Origin: an uncultured Porphyromonadaceae bacterium
Lineage (GTDB): Bacteria > Bacteroidota > Bacteroidia > Bacteroidales > Muribaculaceae
Length of the DNA stretch: 13,108 nucleotides
Direction of reading: 5' to 3'
Assembly: GCA_900550025.1 (NCBI GenBank)
Contig: URQP01000078.1
Span: forward strand, 1 to 13,108
A program made the position numbers and the translations under genes. The number at the start of each line of letters is the position of its first letter. Positions within the stretch are counted from its first letter, which is position 1. A model generated the notes under the pieces. That model did no database searches, was not told where the DNA came from, and saw only the letters and a program-made list of their open reading frames with translations. Shown here one piece after another: positions 6,370-13,108 of this stretch.

Positions 6370-9162
6370 ATGATGGATAAAGCGTATCAATCCTACCTCG
6401 AGCGTATCAGGGAGTTTGTCCCGGAGGAGAGGATCTACACCGACGATTTACGTCGGTTGGCATGGGGAACTGATGCCGGTTTCTACCGACTTATACCTAA
6501 GATTGTTGTAAGGTCGAAGTCGGAGGAAGAAGTGGCGCGCCTTCTTGCCATTGCAGATGATTTGAGTTTGCCGGTAACTTTCCGTGCTGCCGGAACAAGT
6601 CTTTCAGGACAGGCAATCAGTGATTCAATCTTGATTGTTGCCGGGAAGAACTGGGAAAAATACGAGGTGTCGCCCGATGCTTCTACAATCAGGCTGCAGC
6701 CCGGTATTGTCGGCGAACGGGTCAACCAGATATTACGTCCATACGGCCGTATTTTTACGCCCGACCCGGCTTCGAAAAATTCGGCTATGGTAGGCGGCAT
6801 AATCATGAACAATGCTTCCGGTATGAATTGCGGCACACATGCCAACAGCGACCGTATGTTGCGCTCTGTGCGCATTGTCCTTGCCGACGGCACAGTGCTC
6901 GATACCGGTGACAACGCGAGCAAGGCGGAGTTCCGCCGTACTCATCCTGATTTTATCCGCAGGATAGAGGAGCTGCGCGACAAGGTGAATGCCGACAGTC
7001 GTCTTGCCGACAAGATACGCTATAAATATTCCATCAAGAATGTGACAGGTCTGAACATCCTTCCTTTTGTATCGTTTACTGATCCGTTCGACATAATTAC
7101 CCATTTGGTTGTAGGGTCGGAGGGTACGTTGGCATTCCTTTCGGAAGCGGTGATGGCGACAGGGCACTTGTTCAAGCATTCTGCGAGCGCGATGCTCTAT
7201 TTCTCCGATTTGCAGGAGGCATGCCGCGCTGTGGTGGAATTGAAGGTAGGGCCGGTGTTCAGCGCGGAGATGCTTGACAAGAAATCGCTTTCGTCGGTCA
7301 ACGACGCTACGGGCGAGGGGCTTACCGCTTTGCTTGTCGAGACAAAAGCCGACACCAAGGAGCAATTGGAGGAGAATATCGAGGTTATTAAAAAGATATT
7401 GGAGGGATATAATCTATATACTCCCATCCATTTCACCGATGTGCCGGAGGAGTACTCCAAATATTGGGCTATCCGTTCCGGTATTTTCCCGTCGGTGGGC
7501 GGTACCCGTAAATTAGGCACTACGGTGCTTATCGAGGATGTGGCTTTCCATATCGAGGATTTGCCGGAGGCTACGCTCGACCTTCAGCAGATGCTCGAGC
7601 GTCATGGCTACGATGATGCCTGCATCTATGGGCATGCTTTGGAAGGCAACTATCATTTTGTCATTGCCCAATCGTTCGACACGCAGGAGGAAATCGACCG
7701 GTATAAGGCTTTGATGCTTGAAATAGAACATCTTGTGGTTGATAAATACAACGGTTCGCTGAAGGCCGAACACGGAACTGGACGCAATATGGCTCCGTTT
7801 GTCAAGGCTGAATGGGGCAGTGACGCTTATGAGATTATGAAGGCTGTCAAGCAGCTTTTCGACCCGAAAGGCTTGCTTAATCCGGGCGTGATTTTTAATG
7901 ACGACCCCGAATGCTACATAAAGGGGATGAAACCGATGCCTTTGACTAATCCTAACGTCGACCGGTGCATAGAGTGCGGCTTCTGCGAGGTGAATTGCCT
8001 TACGTGCGGTTTCTCCATGTCGTCGCGGCAGAGGATTGTCGTGCAGAGGGAAATCTCGCGCCTGAAGATGACAGGCGAGGACCCGGAGCGGCTTGCCCGT
8101 TTGGAAAAGGAGTTTAAATATCTTGGCAATGAGACGTGTGCCGGTGATGGATTGTGCAGCACTTCCTGCCCGATGAAAATCAATACCGGAGAGATGGTTC
8201 ACGACCTCCGCCGTGAGGCATTGCCTAAGACCGGCATAGGCTATAAGACCGGCGATTTTGCCGCCAATCATTTTTCTGCGGTCAAGGCTTCTTTGCGTCC
8301 GTTGCTTTCGGTAGCGTCGTTCACTCACGCCGTGATTGGTGACAAGGGTGTTGAGGTCGCCGGAAAGGCGTTGCATAAATTGGGGCTTCCGTTGTGGACT
8401 CCGGCACTGCCTAAGGCTTATTACCCGCATCGCATCGATACCGGAGCGTCGGATTTGAAAGTGGTGTATTTCCCGAGCTGCATAAACCAGACTATGGGGC
8501 TGTCGGAAAAGAATACTGTCAAAAAACCGCTTGTCGACGCTACTGTGGCGTTGATTAGAAAAGCCGGTTACGAGGTGATATTCCCGAAGAACATGAAGAA
8601 TCTGTGCTGTGGCACTATTTGGGAAAGCAAGGGCATGCCCGACATAGCCGACCGTAAGGTGGAGGAATTGGAGCAGGCTCTTATCGAGGCATCGCAGGGC
8701 GGGAAATATCCGGTGCTTTGCGACCAAAGTCCGTGCCTGCACCGTATGCGCGAGAAGATAAAGTCGCTTAAGCTGTATGAGCCGGTGGAGTTCATCTATG
8801 AATACCTTGTGCCGCGCCTTGAAATAAAGCAGACCGATGAGCCGGTGGCCATTCACCTCACTTGTTCTACCCGCCATATGGGATTGGACAAGGAATTTTT
8901 CGCGTTGGCAAGCCTTTGCTCGTCGAAGGTGCTGATTCCTGAGGAAGTGGGTTGCTGCGGTTTTGCCGGCGACAAGGGTTTCACCCATCCGGAGGTCAAC
9001 CGTTACGCTTTGCGCAAGTTGCGTCCGCAAATCGAGAAAGCCGGCATAAAGAGGGGATTCTCCAACAGCCGTACCTGCGAGGTGGGGCTGACTCTGAATG
9101 CGGGGATTCCTTACTATTCGATTGTGTACCTTGTTGATGAGTGCAGCGAGCCGAAACATTAA
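6370..9162 (+). CDS. FAD/Fe-S D-lactate dehydrogenase-like oxidoreductase (Dld-II type)
   Basis: This is a 930-residue multidomain oxidoreductase; the start is the ATG at 6370 or the adjacent one at 6373. In order: an FAD-binding PCMH domain with FRAAGTSLSGQA (71-82), an FAD-linked oxidase C-terminal domain with HGTGR (468-472), a ferredoxin-like module with C533, C536, C539 and C543 plus a second cluster with C590, C596 and C600 (CxxDGLCxxxCP), and two CCG modules. The CCG modules have CCG at 746-748 and 862-864, with partner cysteines C704 and C832. This is the layout and length of Shewanella Dld-II, a membrane-associated respiratory D-lactate dehydrogenase; the E. coli 2-hydroxyglutarate dehydrogenase YdiJ is a longer relative. 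Glycolate or D-2-hydroxyglutarate are therefore alternative substrates. D-lactate is favoured because MurQ, encoded in the same operon, releases D-lactate from MurNAc-6-P. Electrons would go through the clusters to quinone or another acceptor. The gene starts nine bases after namZ. Confidence 0.85.
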   Translation: MMDKAYQSYLERIREFVPEERIYTDDLRRLAWGTDAGFYRLIPKIVVRSKSEEEVARLLAIADDLSLPVTFRAAGTSLSGQAISDSILIVAGKNWEKYEVSPDASTIRLQPGIVGERVNQILRPYGRIFTPDPASKNSAMVGGIIMNNASGMNCGTHANSDRMLRSVRIVLADGTVLDTGDNASKAEFRRTHPDFIRRIEELRDKVNADSRLADKIRYKYSIKNVTGLNILPFVSFTDPFDIITHLVVGSEGTLAFLSEAVMATGHLFKHSASAMLYFSDLQEACRAVVELKVGPVFSAEMLDKKSLSSVNDATGEGLTALLVETKADTKEQLEENIEVIKKILEGYNLYTPIHFTDVPEEYSKYWAIRSGIFPSVGGTRKLGTTVLIEDVAFHIEDLPEATLDLQQMLERHGYDDACIYGHALEGNYHFVIAQSFDTQEEIDRYKALMLEIEHLVVDKYNGSLKAEHGTGRNMAPFVKAEWGSDAYEIMKAVKQLFDPKGLLNPGVIFNDDPECYIKGMKPMPLTNPNVDRCIECGFCEVNCLTCGFSMSSRQRIVVQREISRLKMTGEDPERLARLEKEFKYLGNETCAGDGLCSTSCPMKINTGEMVHDLRREALPKTGIGYKTGDFAANHFSAVKASLRPLLSVASFTHAVIGDKGVEVAGKALHKLGLPLWTPALPKAYYPHRIDTGASDLKVVYFPSCINQTMGLSEKNTVKKPLVDATVALIRKAGYEVIFPKNMKNLCCGTIWESKGMPDIADRKVEELEQALIEASQGGKYPVLCDQSPCLHRMREKIKSLKLYEPVEFIYEYLVPRLEIKQTDEPVAIHLTCSTRHMGLDKEFFALASLCSSKVLIPEEVGCCGFAGDKGFTHPEVNRYALRKLRPQIEKAGIKRGFSNSRTCEVGLTLNAGIPYYSIVYLVDECSEPKH

Positions 9163-9184
9163 TTAAAATTGAATAAAAGAAAAA

Positions 9185-10423
9185 ATGACAGAATCAGTTC
9201 AAATAAAAAAGCCTAAGAACCGCATACTCGCGCTCGACATATTGCGTGGTATAACGATTGCGGGTATGATTATGGTGAACAACCCCGGTTCTTGGGGACA
9301 TATTTATGCTCCGTTGGAGCATGCGAGCTGGATAGGGCTGACTCCTACCGACCTCGTGTTTCCGTTCTTTATGTTCATAATGGGTATTTCCACCTACATA
9401 TCGTTGCGCAAGTACGATTTCTCGTACTCCCATGCGACGTTGATAAAGGTGGTGCGCCGCACGATAGTGATTTTCCTTATCGGTTTGGCGATAGGTTGGT
9501 TCAGCCGGCTGTGCTACGGCCTTGCCGGCTCCGACAGCTCGTTGCCGCTATGGGGAAGGATTCTCGATGCGGCCAACAGCTTCTCCTCGATGCGCATACT
9601 CGGCGTGATGCAGCGTCTGGCGTTGTGCTATTGCTTTGTCTCGATTATCGCCATTACGGTGAAGCATAAGCTTATCCCTTACATAATAGCCGGCATACTT
9701 GTCGTTTATGGCGTGCTGTTATTGATGTTCCACGGGCTGGAATTTTCGTTGAACAACATTGTCTATGTCGTTGACCATGCGGTGTTCGGCGACGCTCACC
9801 TTTATAAGGACACGGTAAGCTCTCTTGTGGGAAGCGTGCATAGCAGTTCGGAATTCTCTGTCGATATTTATCAGCGCCAGCGGCTTCCGATTGATCCGGA
9901 AGGTCTGCTCAGCACTTTGCCGTCGATTGCGCATGTGCTTATCGGCTTCTGTTGCGGTAAGATGATTATGACGGTGAAGGAAAACGACAAGAAAGTGCAG
10001 AATTTGTTTATAATAGGCACAATTCTTACTTTTACCGGCTTTTTGCTGAGCTACGGCATGCCGATAAGCAAGAAATTGTGGACTCCGACGTTCGCGCTCG
10101 TCACTTGCGGGTTGGCGGCGAGCTTGCTTGCGTTGCTGATTTGGATAATCGACATCAAGGGCTACAAGAAATGGACGAGGTTTTTCGAGGCTTTCGGAAT
10201 CAATCCGTTGTTCATGTATGTGCTGGGCGGTGTGCTGGGCATTTTGTTCAACACCATCTCGATTGGCGGGCATTCAATCCATACATGGCTTTATTCCAAG
10301 TCATTCGTGCCGCTGTTCGGCGACCCGACGTTCGCCTCGCTTGTCTATGCGTTGGTGTTCATCGGTATTAATTGGGCTATAGGTTACATATTGTATAAAA
10401 AGAAAATATATATAAAGATATGA
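9185..10423 (+). CDS. DUF5009/HGSNAT-like multispan membrane protein, candidate MurT-type MurNAc transporter
   Basis: This 412-residue inner-membrane protein has about ten hydrophobic segments. The signature LEHASWIGLTPTDLVFPFF (44-62) is that of the heparan-alpha-glucosaminide N-acetyltransferase/NagX family (COG4299, DUF5009). H46 aligns with the His reported as catalytic in human HGSNAT, and D56 with the following conserved Asp. HGSNAT moves acetyl from cytosolic acetyl-CoA to a terminal glucosamine on the other side of the membrane. By position, directly before a sugar kinase and murQ, the gene matches murT of the Tannerella forsythia murT-murK-murQ cluster, where MurT is described as an inner-membrane MurNAc transporter. 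I recall that gene order but cannot confirm homology here. The stop overlaps the kinase start as ATGA (10420-10423), indicating translational coupling. It may transport MurNAc, acetylate an amino sugar, or do both. Confidence 0.82.
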   Translation: MTESVQIKKPKNRILALDILRGITIAGMIMVNNPGSWGHIYAPLEHASWIGLTPTDLVFPFFMFIMGISTYISLRKYDFSYSHATLIKVVRRTIVIFLIGLAIGWFSRLCYGLAGSDSSLPLWGRILDAANSFSSMRILGVMQRLALCYCFVSIIAITVKHKLIPYIIAGILVVYGVLLLMFHGLEFSLNNIVYVVDHAVFGDAHLYKDTVSSLVGSVHSSSEFSVDIYQRQRLPIDPEGLLSTLPSIAHVLIGFCCGKMIMTVKENDKKVQNLFIIGTILTFTGFLLSYGMPISKKLWTPTFALVTCGLAASLLALLIWIIDIKGYKKWTRFFEAFGINPLFMYVLGGVLGILFNTISIGGHSIHTWLYSKSFVPLFGDPTFASLVYALVFIGINWAIGYILYKKKIYIKI

Positions 10424-11262
10424 TTTTAATTGCTGATTGTGGGTCAACAAAGATTGACTGGTGCTTGATTGAAAACGGTAAGGTTGCCAAGCAGGTTTTT
10501 ACTTCAGGAATCAATGCATTGCTGATGAGTGAGGAACAGATTCGTCAGACTATTGCCGACGAGCTTGTCCCGGAAATCAAAGGGTATGAAATCGGCAGCG
10601 TGTATTACTACGGTGCTGGATGCCTGTTCGACGACATTTGCGCGAATGTGCGCCGCGCGATAGCCGCCAACATACCTTCGGCCAAGACCATTGAGGTGGA
10701 TACTGACTTGTTGGCTGCCGCGCGTGCGCTGTGCGGTAAGAATCCCGGCATAGCCTGCATCATGGGCACAGGGTCCAACTCCTGCTATTACGACGGTGTG
10801 AGAATTGTCGACAATGTGTCGCCGCTCGGATATATTCTTGGCGATGAGGGCAGTGGCGCCGTGCTTGGCAAGTTGCTCGTGGGCGATGTGCTGAAAAATC
10901 AGTTGCCGGCCGCATTGTGTGAGAAATTCTTGAAAAAGTATGACCTTGACCGTCAGAAAATCATTGAGGGAGTGTATAAGAAGCCTGCGGCAAACCGCTT
11001 CCTCGCTTCTTTGTCGCCGTTCTTGATTGAAAACATCGAGGAACCTGCCGTACACCGTCTGGTGCTCAACGCTTTCAAGGCGTTCTTCGTGCGCAATATC
11101 GAGAACTACGAAGGCTACAAGACGATGCCCGTGTCGTTTGTCGGCTCTGTTGCCTATTACTATCGCGATGTGCTTGAGGAGGCCGCAAGCTCTCTTGGCA
11201 TAAAGATTGGGACTGTTATAAAGAGTCCGATGGAAGGGTTGATTAAATATCATTCAAATTAA
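10420..11262 (+). CDS. murK: BadF/BadG-family amino-sugar kinase (MurK-like MurNAc/GlcNAc kinase)
   Basis: This is a 280-residue cytosolic ASKHA-fold kinase. The phosphate-1 motif DCGSTKIDW starts at D6. The phosphate-2 region has MGTGSNS (115-121), followed by the hallmark GDEGSG (141-146) found in N-acetylglucosamine kinases of the BadF/BadG/BcrA/BcrD family. It would transfer phosphate from ATP to the C6 hydroxyl of MurNAc, and possibly GlcNAc, giving the substrate of MurQ. In Tannerella forsythia the kinase at this position (MurK) is reported to act on both sugars. This step replaces the phosphorylation done by the MurP phosphotransferase system in E. coli, and no PTS component is seen here. 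The start overlaps the membrane-protein stop by four bases, and murQ follows after 16 bases. Kinase family is firm; MurNAc specificity rests on the neighbours. Confidence 0.85.
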   Translation: MILIADCGSTKIDWCLIENGKVAKQVFTSGINALLMSEEQIRQTIADELVPEIKGYEIGSVYYYGAGCLFDDICANVRRAIAANIPSAKTIEVDTDLLAAARALCGKNPGIACIMGTGSNSCYYDGVRIVDNVSPLGYILGDEGSGAVLGKLLVGDVLKNQLPAALCEKFLKKYDLDRQKIIEGVYKKPAANRFLASLSPFLIENIEEPAVHRLVLNAFKAFFVRNIENYEGYKTMPVSFVGSVAYYYRDVLEEAASSLGIKIGTVIKSPMEGLIKYHSN

Positions 11263-11278
11263 AATATTTGGTAAGTTT

Positions 11279-12100
11279 ATGGCATTTGTGAAAATTAGCG
11301 AACAACCGTCGCTGTATAATGATTTGGAGAAGAAACCGGTGCGTGAGATTCTTGAGGAAATCAACACCGAGGACCATAAGGTGGCTGATGCCGTGCAAAA
11401 GGCGATTCCCAATATCGAGAAGCTCGTTGAGGGCATCGTGGAGCGTATGAAGAAAGGCGGGCGCATATTCTATATCGGCGCAGGCACTTCAGGCCGTCTC
11501 GGCGTGCTCGACGCTTCGGAGATACCGCCCACATTCGGCATGGACCCGAGCTGGGTGATCGGTGTGATTGCCGGTGGCGACACTGCTTTGCGCAACGCGG
11601 TGGAAAATGCCGAGGACGATACCGAGCAGGGGTGGAAGGACTTGGAGAAATTCAACATCAATTCCAAGGACACGCTTATCGGTATAGCAGCTTCGGGTAC
11701 TACGCCTTATGTTATCGGCGCATTGAAGACAGCCCGCGCCAACGGACTTCTTACGGCTGCCATCACAAGTAATCCCGACGCTCCTGTTTCCGAGGCTGCG
11801 GAGATTCCTATCGAGATGATTGTAGGTCCGGAATATGTGACCGGAAGCTCGCGTATGAAGTCGGGTACAGGGCAGAAGATGATATGCAACATGATTACCA
11901 CTTCTGTGATGATCAAGATGGGACGTGTGAAAGGCAACAAGATGGTGAACATGCAGCTGACGAATGCCAAGTTGGTGGACCGCGGCTCGCGGATGGTGGC
12001 TGAGGAGCTCGGTTTGCCCTACGACGAGGCGAAACGTCTGCTTCTTTTCCACGGTTCGGTTAAGGTGGCTGTCGACGCTTATCGTTCGAGTCATCATTAA
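11279..12100 (+). CDS. murQ: N-acetylmuramic acid 6-phosphate etherase MurQ
   Basis: This 273-residue SIS-domain enzyme cleaves the D-lactyl ether of MurNAc-6-P, giving GlcNAc-6-P and D-lactate in the cytosol. The signature GAGTSGRLGVLDASEIPP (67-84) is almost the textbook MurQ motif, and E81 corresponds to the Glu of the DASE segment implicated in catalysis. AVENAEDD contains E109, the likely second active-site Glu. The sugar-phosphate loop AASGTTP (137-143) and GSSRMKSGTG (189-198) are intact. It is somewhat shorter than the E. coli enzyme (298 residues), with the difference mainly at the C-terminal helical end; all catalytic segments are present. It lies between the MurK-like kinase and an SGNH hydrolase. 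The D-lactate product explains the dehydrogenase gene three genes upstream. Confidence 0.95.
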   Translation: MAFVKISEQPSLYNDLEKKPVREILEEINTEDHKVADAVQKAIPNIEKLVEGIVERMKKGGRIFYIGAGTSGRLGVLDASEIPPTFGMDPSWVIGVIAGGDTALRNAVENAEDDTEQGWKDLEKFNINSKDTLIGIAASGTTPYVIGALKTARANGLLTAAITSNPDAPVSEAAEIPIEMIVGPEYVTGSSRMKSGTGQKMICNMITTSVMIKMGRVKGNKMVNMQLTNAKLVDRGSRMVAEELGLPYDEAKRLLLFHGSVKVAVDAYRSSHH

Positions 12101-12112
12101 TAATCTGTGGGT

Positions 12113-12781
12113 ATGAGGCGTTTTTTGATTTTGTCGGCATTGGTATTGTCGGGTGTTTGTGGCATGGGGGCGCAGGAAAAGTACGAGTACAACGAGTTCT
12201 ACTATCAACGCTCGTCGCATTTTGAGATGCTTCCTGTCGGCAGCGACGATATTGTGTTTCTTGGCGACAGTCAGACAAACGGTTGCGAGTGGCACGAGAT
12301 GCTCGACAATCCCAACGTGAAGAACCGCGGAATATCGTCCGACGTGATTCAGGGATTCGCCGACCGCGTGCAGCCGATAATCGACGGCCGTCCGGCGAAG
12401 CTGTTCATCCTTGGCGGCGTGAACGACATTTCCCACGACCTTACGCCCGACAGCATTGCCACGGCGATGCGCAACCTGATTGTGAAGGTGCGCCGGGGTA
12501 CTCCGGCGACTAAGGTCTATCTTCAAAGCCTCCTTCCTATCGACAACAGTTTCCGCCGCTACAAGGCGATGACCGGCAAGGAAAGCGTGATTGTGGAGAC
12601 CAATAAGTTGCTGAAGAAAGTGGCTGAGGAAACCGGCGCTACGTGGATCGACCTTTATTCGCGTATGGTTGATCCGGCGACGGGCAATATGCGCAAGGGA
12701 CTGACCAACGACGGCCTCCACCTGCTTGGCGCGGGCTACGCCGTATGGCGTGACGCCGTCCTTCCCTACGTCGAGGAATAA
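12113..12781 (+). CDS. Secreted SGNH/GDSL-family hydrolase, possible O-acetylesterase
   Basis: This is a 222-residue precursor. A GTG at 12107 would add two residues, but the ATG at 12113 gives a clean signal peptide (MRRFLILSALVLSG to about GAQ, residue 21). C16 is preceded by Val, so there is no lipobox; periplasmic or secreted is most likely. SGNH blocks are complete: GDS (51-53) with nucleophile S53, the Gly block in NRGISSD, GxND (102-105), and DGLH (200-203) giving the Asp-His pair. The family covers lipases, acyl-thioesterases and carbohydrate O-acetylesterases. The mature protein is small and the operon handles MurNAc, so removal of 6-O-acetyl groups from MurNAc is an attractive role, since acetylated C6 could not be phosphorylated. 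The substrate is inferred only from context. It is the last gene before the terminator. Confidence 0.85.
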   Translation: MRRFLILSALVLSGVCGMGAQEKYEYNEFYYQRSSHFEMLPVGSDDIVFLGDSQTNGCEWHEMLDNPNVKNRGISSDVIQGFADRVQPIIDGRPAKLFILGGVNDISHDLTPDSIATAMRNLIVKVRRGTPATKVYLQSLLPIDNSFRRYKAMTGKESVIVETNKLLKKVAEETGATWIDLYSRMVDPATGNMRKGLTNDGLHLLGAGYAVWRDAVLPYVEE

Positions 12782-12799
12782 ATTGAATAGTTATACATT

Positions 12800-12852
12800 A
12801 GAATCCCTTTGTTGCGGAATTTTTCTGTCAACAAAGGGATTCTTATTATTGT
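12800..12852 (+). terminator. Strong hairpin terminator closing the operon
   Basis: A perfect 15-base-pair stem pairs 12800-12814 (AGAATCCCTTTGTTG) with 12829-12843, with a 14-base loop that is itself T-rich. It begins 18 bases after the SGNH stop and is followed by a T-rich run (TTATTATTGTTG), as in Rho-independent termination. It marks the 3' end of the ten-gene unit. The downstream tract is interrupted by A and G, so the T-tract is only moderate. Confidence 0.8.
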
Positions 12853-12855
12853 TGT

Positions 12856-12895
12856 AGACTGGCACACTATGATGTTTCTGTGTGCAATGCAGTCT
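12856..12895. other. Second imperfect hairpin just downstream of the terminator
   Basis: AGACTG (12856-12861) pairs with CAGTCT (12890-12895) and GCACAC (12862-12867) with GTGTGC (12880-12885). The two helices stack around a four-base bulge (12886-12889) and a 12-base loop. It could be a back-up or opposite-facing terminator, or part of the repeat-like tract that follows. No function can be assigned from sequence alone. Confidence 0.4.
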
Positions 12896-13108
12896 GTCCT
12901 ATGTCAGATTTTTATAGCGTATTATTGGTGCCCGCTAAAAATGTGGGCATTCGGTTTATGGTGTGTAATGCGCTGCCGCCGATGAAGCCAGCCCCGTGGG
13001 GGCTATTGATGCGTAACCCGCCGCCTTGGCGGTGGGTAGGTGGCTGACAAAGAAATCGGCCTCGTGGAGGTCGCGCTTGAAGCAACTATGCTATGAGTGC
13101 GACCTCCA
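12896..13108. repeat. Hairpin-rich gene-free tract, candidate dispersed intergenic repeat
   Basis: I see no convincing gene here. The tract carries a series of hairpins: 12929-12949 (TGCCC/GGGCA extended by a G-T and a C-G pair around TAAAAAT), 12990-13004 (AGCCCC/GGGGCT with a three-base loop), 13016-13037 (ten pairs including one G-T, two-base TT loop), and 13065-13108 at the very end. The G/C-rich second half differs from the A/T-rich spacers elsewhere in the window. A 29-codon open frame (12958-13047) and a frame open to the window end exist, but neither resembles a known protein. Structure and position after an operon end suggest a repeated palindromic element; copy number cannot be judged from one window. 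Confidence 0.4.
13065..13108. repeat. Near-perfect inverted repeat at the window edge
   Basis: TGGAGGTCGC (13065-13074) is exactly complementary to GCGACCTCCA (13099-13108). The stem continues for five more pairs with three G-T wobbles, then an A-A mismatch and a small AGCA/TGCT helix with an ACTA loop. The whole 44-base stretch can thus fold into one long hairpin. The window ends exactly at the end of the outer arm, so the element may extend further. It may be a terminal or internal palindrome of a mobile or repeat element, or a terminator for a gene beyond the window. Confidence 0.5.

Noticed and set aside
7513..9159. A 548-codon open frame on the reverse strand
   Set aside because: It lies wholly inside the dehydrogenase gene and has no recognisable motifs. 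Its composition is what codon bias on the opposite strand produces.
11239..11270. A possible Bacteroidetes-type promoter before murQ (TTG, then AATATTTG about 21 bases later)
   Set aside because: The -7 element departs from TAnnTTTG at its first base, and A/T-rich spacers make such matches common. The 16-base gap and operon layout give no need for an internal promoter.
12128..12160. Cys16 of the SGNH protein as a lipoprotein cysteine
   Set aside because: The residue before it is Val, not Gly, Ala or Ser, so the lipobox rule is not met; ordinary signal peptidase cleavage near GAQ is more likely.
11489..12721. A 410-codon reverse-strand open frame across murQ and the SGNH gene
   Set aside because: It is antisense to two well-supported genes, is rich in His, Arg and Thr in a way typical of shadow frames, and has no family signature.
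12958..13047. A 29-codon open frame in the 3' tract
   Set aside because: It is short, spans two strong hairpins, and is rich in Pro and Trp, as expected from translating G/C-rich palindromes.
1..13108. tRNA, rRNA, CRISPR array, transposase or phage genes
   Set aside because: I saw no sign of any of these in the window; coding density is near complete from 35 to 12781, and no spaced direct repeats were noticed.

Overview
The window reads as one long, co-directional peptidoglycan-salvage operon from a member of the Bacteroidales, probably Muribaculaceae or a close relative. The basis is protein character (DUF4922, DUF1343/NamZ, DUF5009 and BadF/BadG kinase families in this order), near-balanced base composition, and A/T-rich start regions that mostly lack a clear Shine-Dalgarno sequence. 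The taxonomic call is inference. Ten genes lie on the + strand from 35 to 12781. The gaps between them run from a 4-base overlap to 22 bases, so they are very likely co-transcribed. No promoter can be assigned, because only 34 bases precede the first gene. A strong hairpin terminator follows the last gene.

Left part (35-3763): a two-domain GT2-type glycosyltransferase, a DUF4922 protein with a GalT-like HxHxQ nucleotidyl-transfer motif, and a SpoIID/LytB-type protein without a signal peptide. These three are the least understood genes and the best candidates for something new.

Middle part (3767-9162): an AmpG-like muropeptide permease, a secreted NamZ-type exo-N-acetylmuramidase (DUF1343, GH171), and a 930-residue FAD plus Fe-S D-lactate dehydrogenase-like enzyme.

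Right part (9185-12781): a DUF5009/HGSNAT-like multispan membrane protein in the position of the Tannerella MurNAc transporter MurT, a BadF/BadG-type amino-sugar kinase (MurK-like), MurNAc-6-phosphate etherase MurQ, and a secreted SGNH hydrolase.

Inferred pathway: NamZ trims MurNAc from non-reducing ends of wall fragments in the periplasm. The DUF5009 protein and AmpG bring MurNAc and muropeptides across the inner membrane. The kinase makes MurNAc-6-P, and MurQ splits it to GlcNAc-6-P and D-lactate. The FAD/Fe-S enzyme would oxidise the D-lactate to pyruvate. The SGNH enzyme may remove O-acetyl groups that would block phosphorylation at C6. The role of the glycosyltransferase/DUF4922/SpoIID trio is open; it may link salvage to making or remodelling a glycan. 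NagZ, AmpD, LdcA, AnmK, NagA and NagB are not in the window.

The last 327 bases (12782-13108) hold no convincing gene. They contain the terminator and then several hairpins, ending in a near-perfect inverted repeat at the window edge, which suggests a dispersed intergenic repeat.
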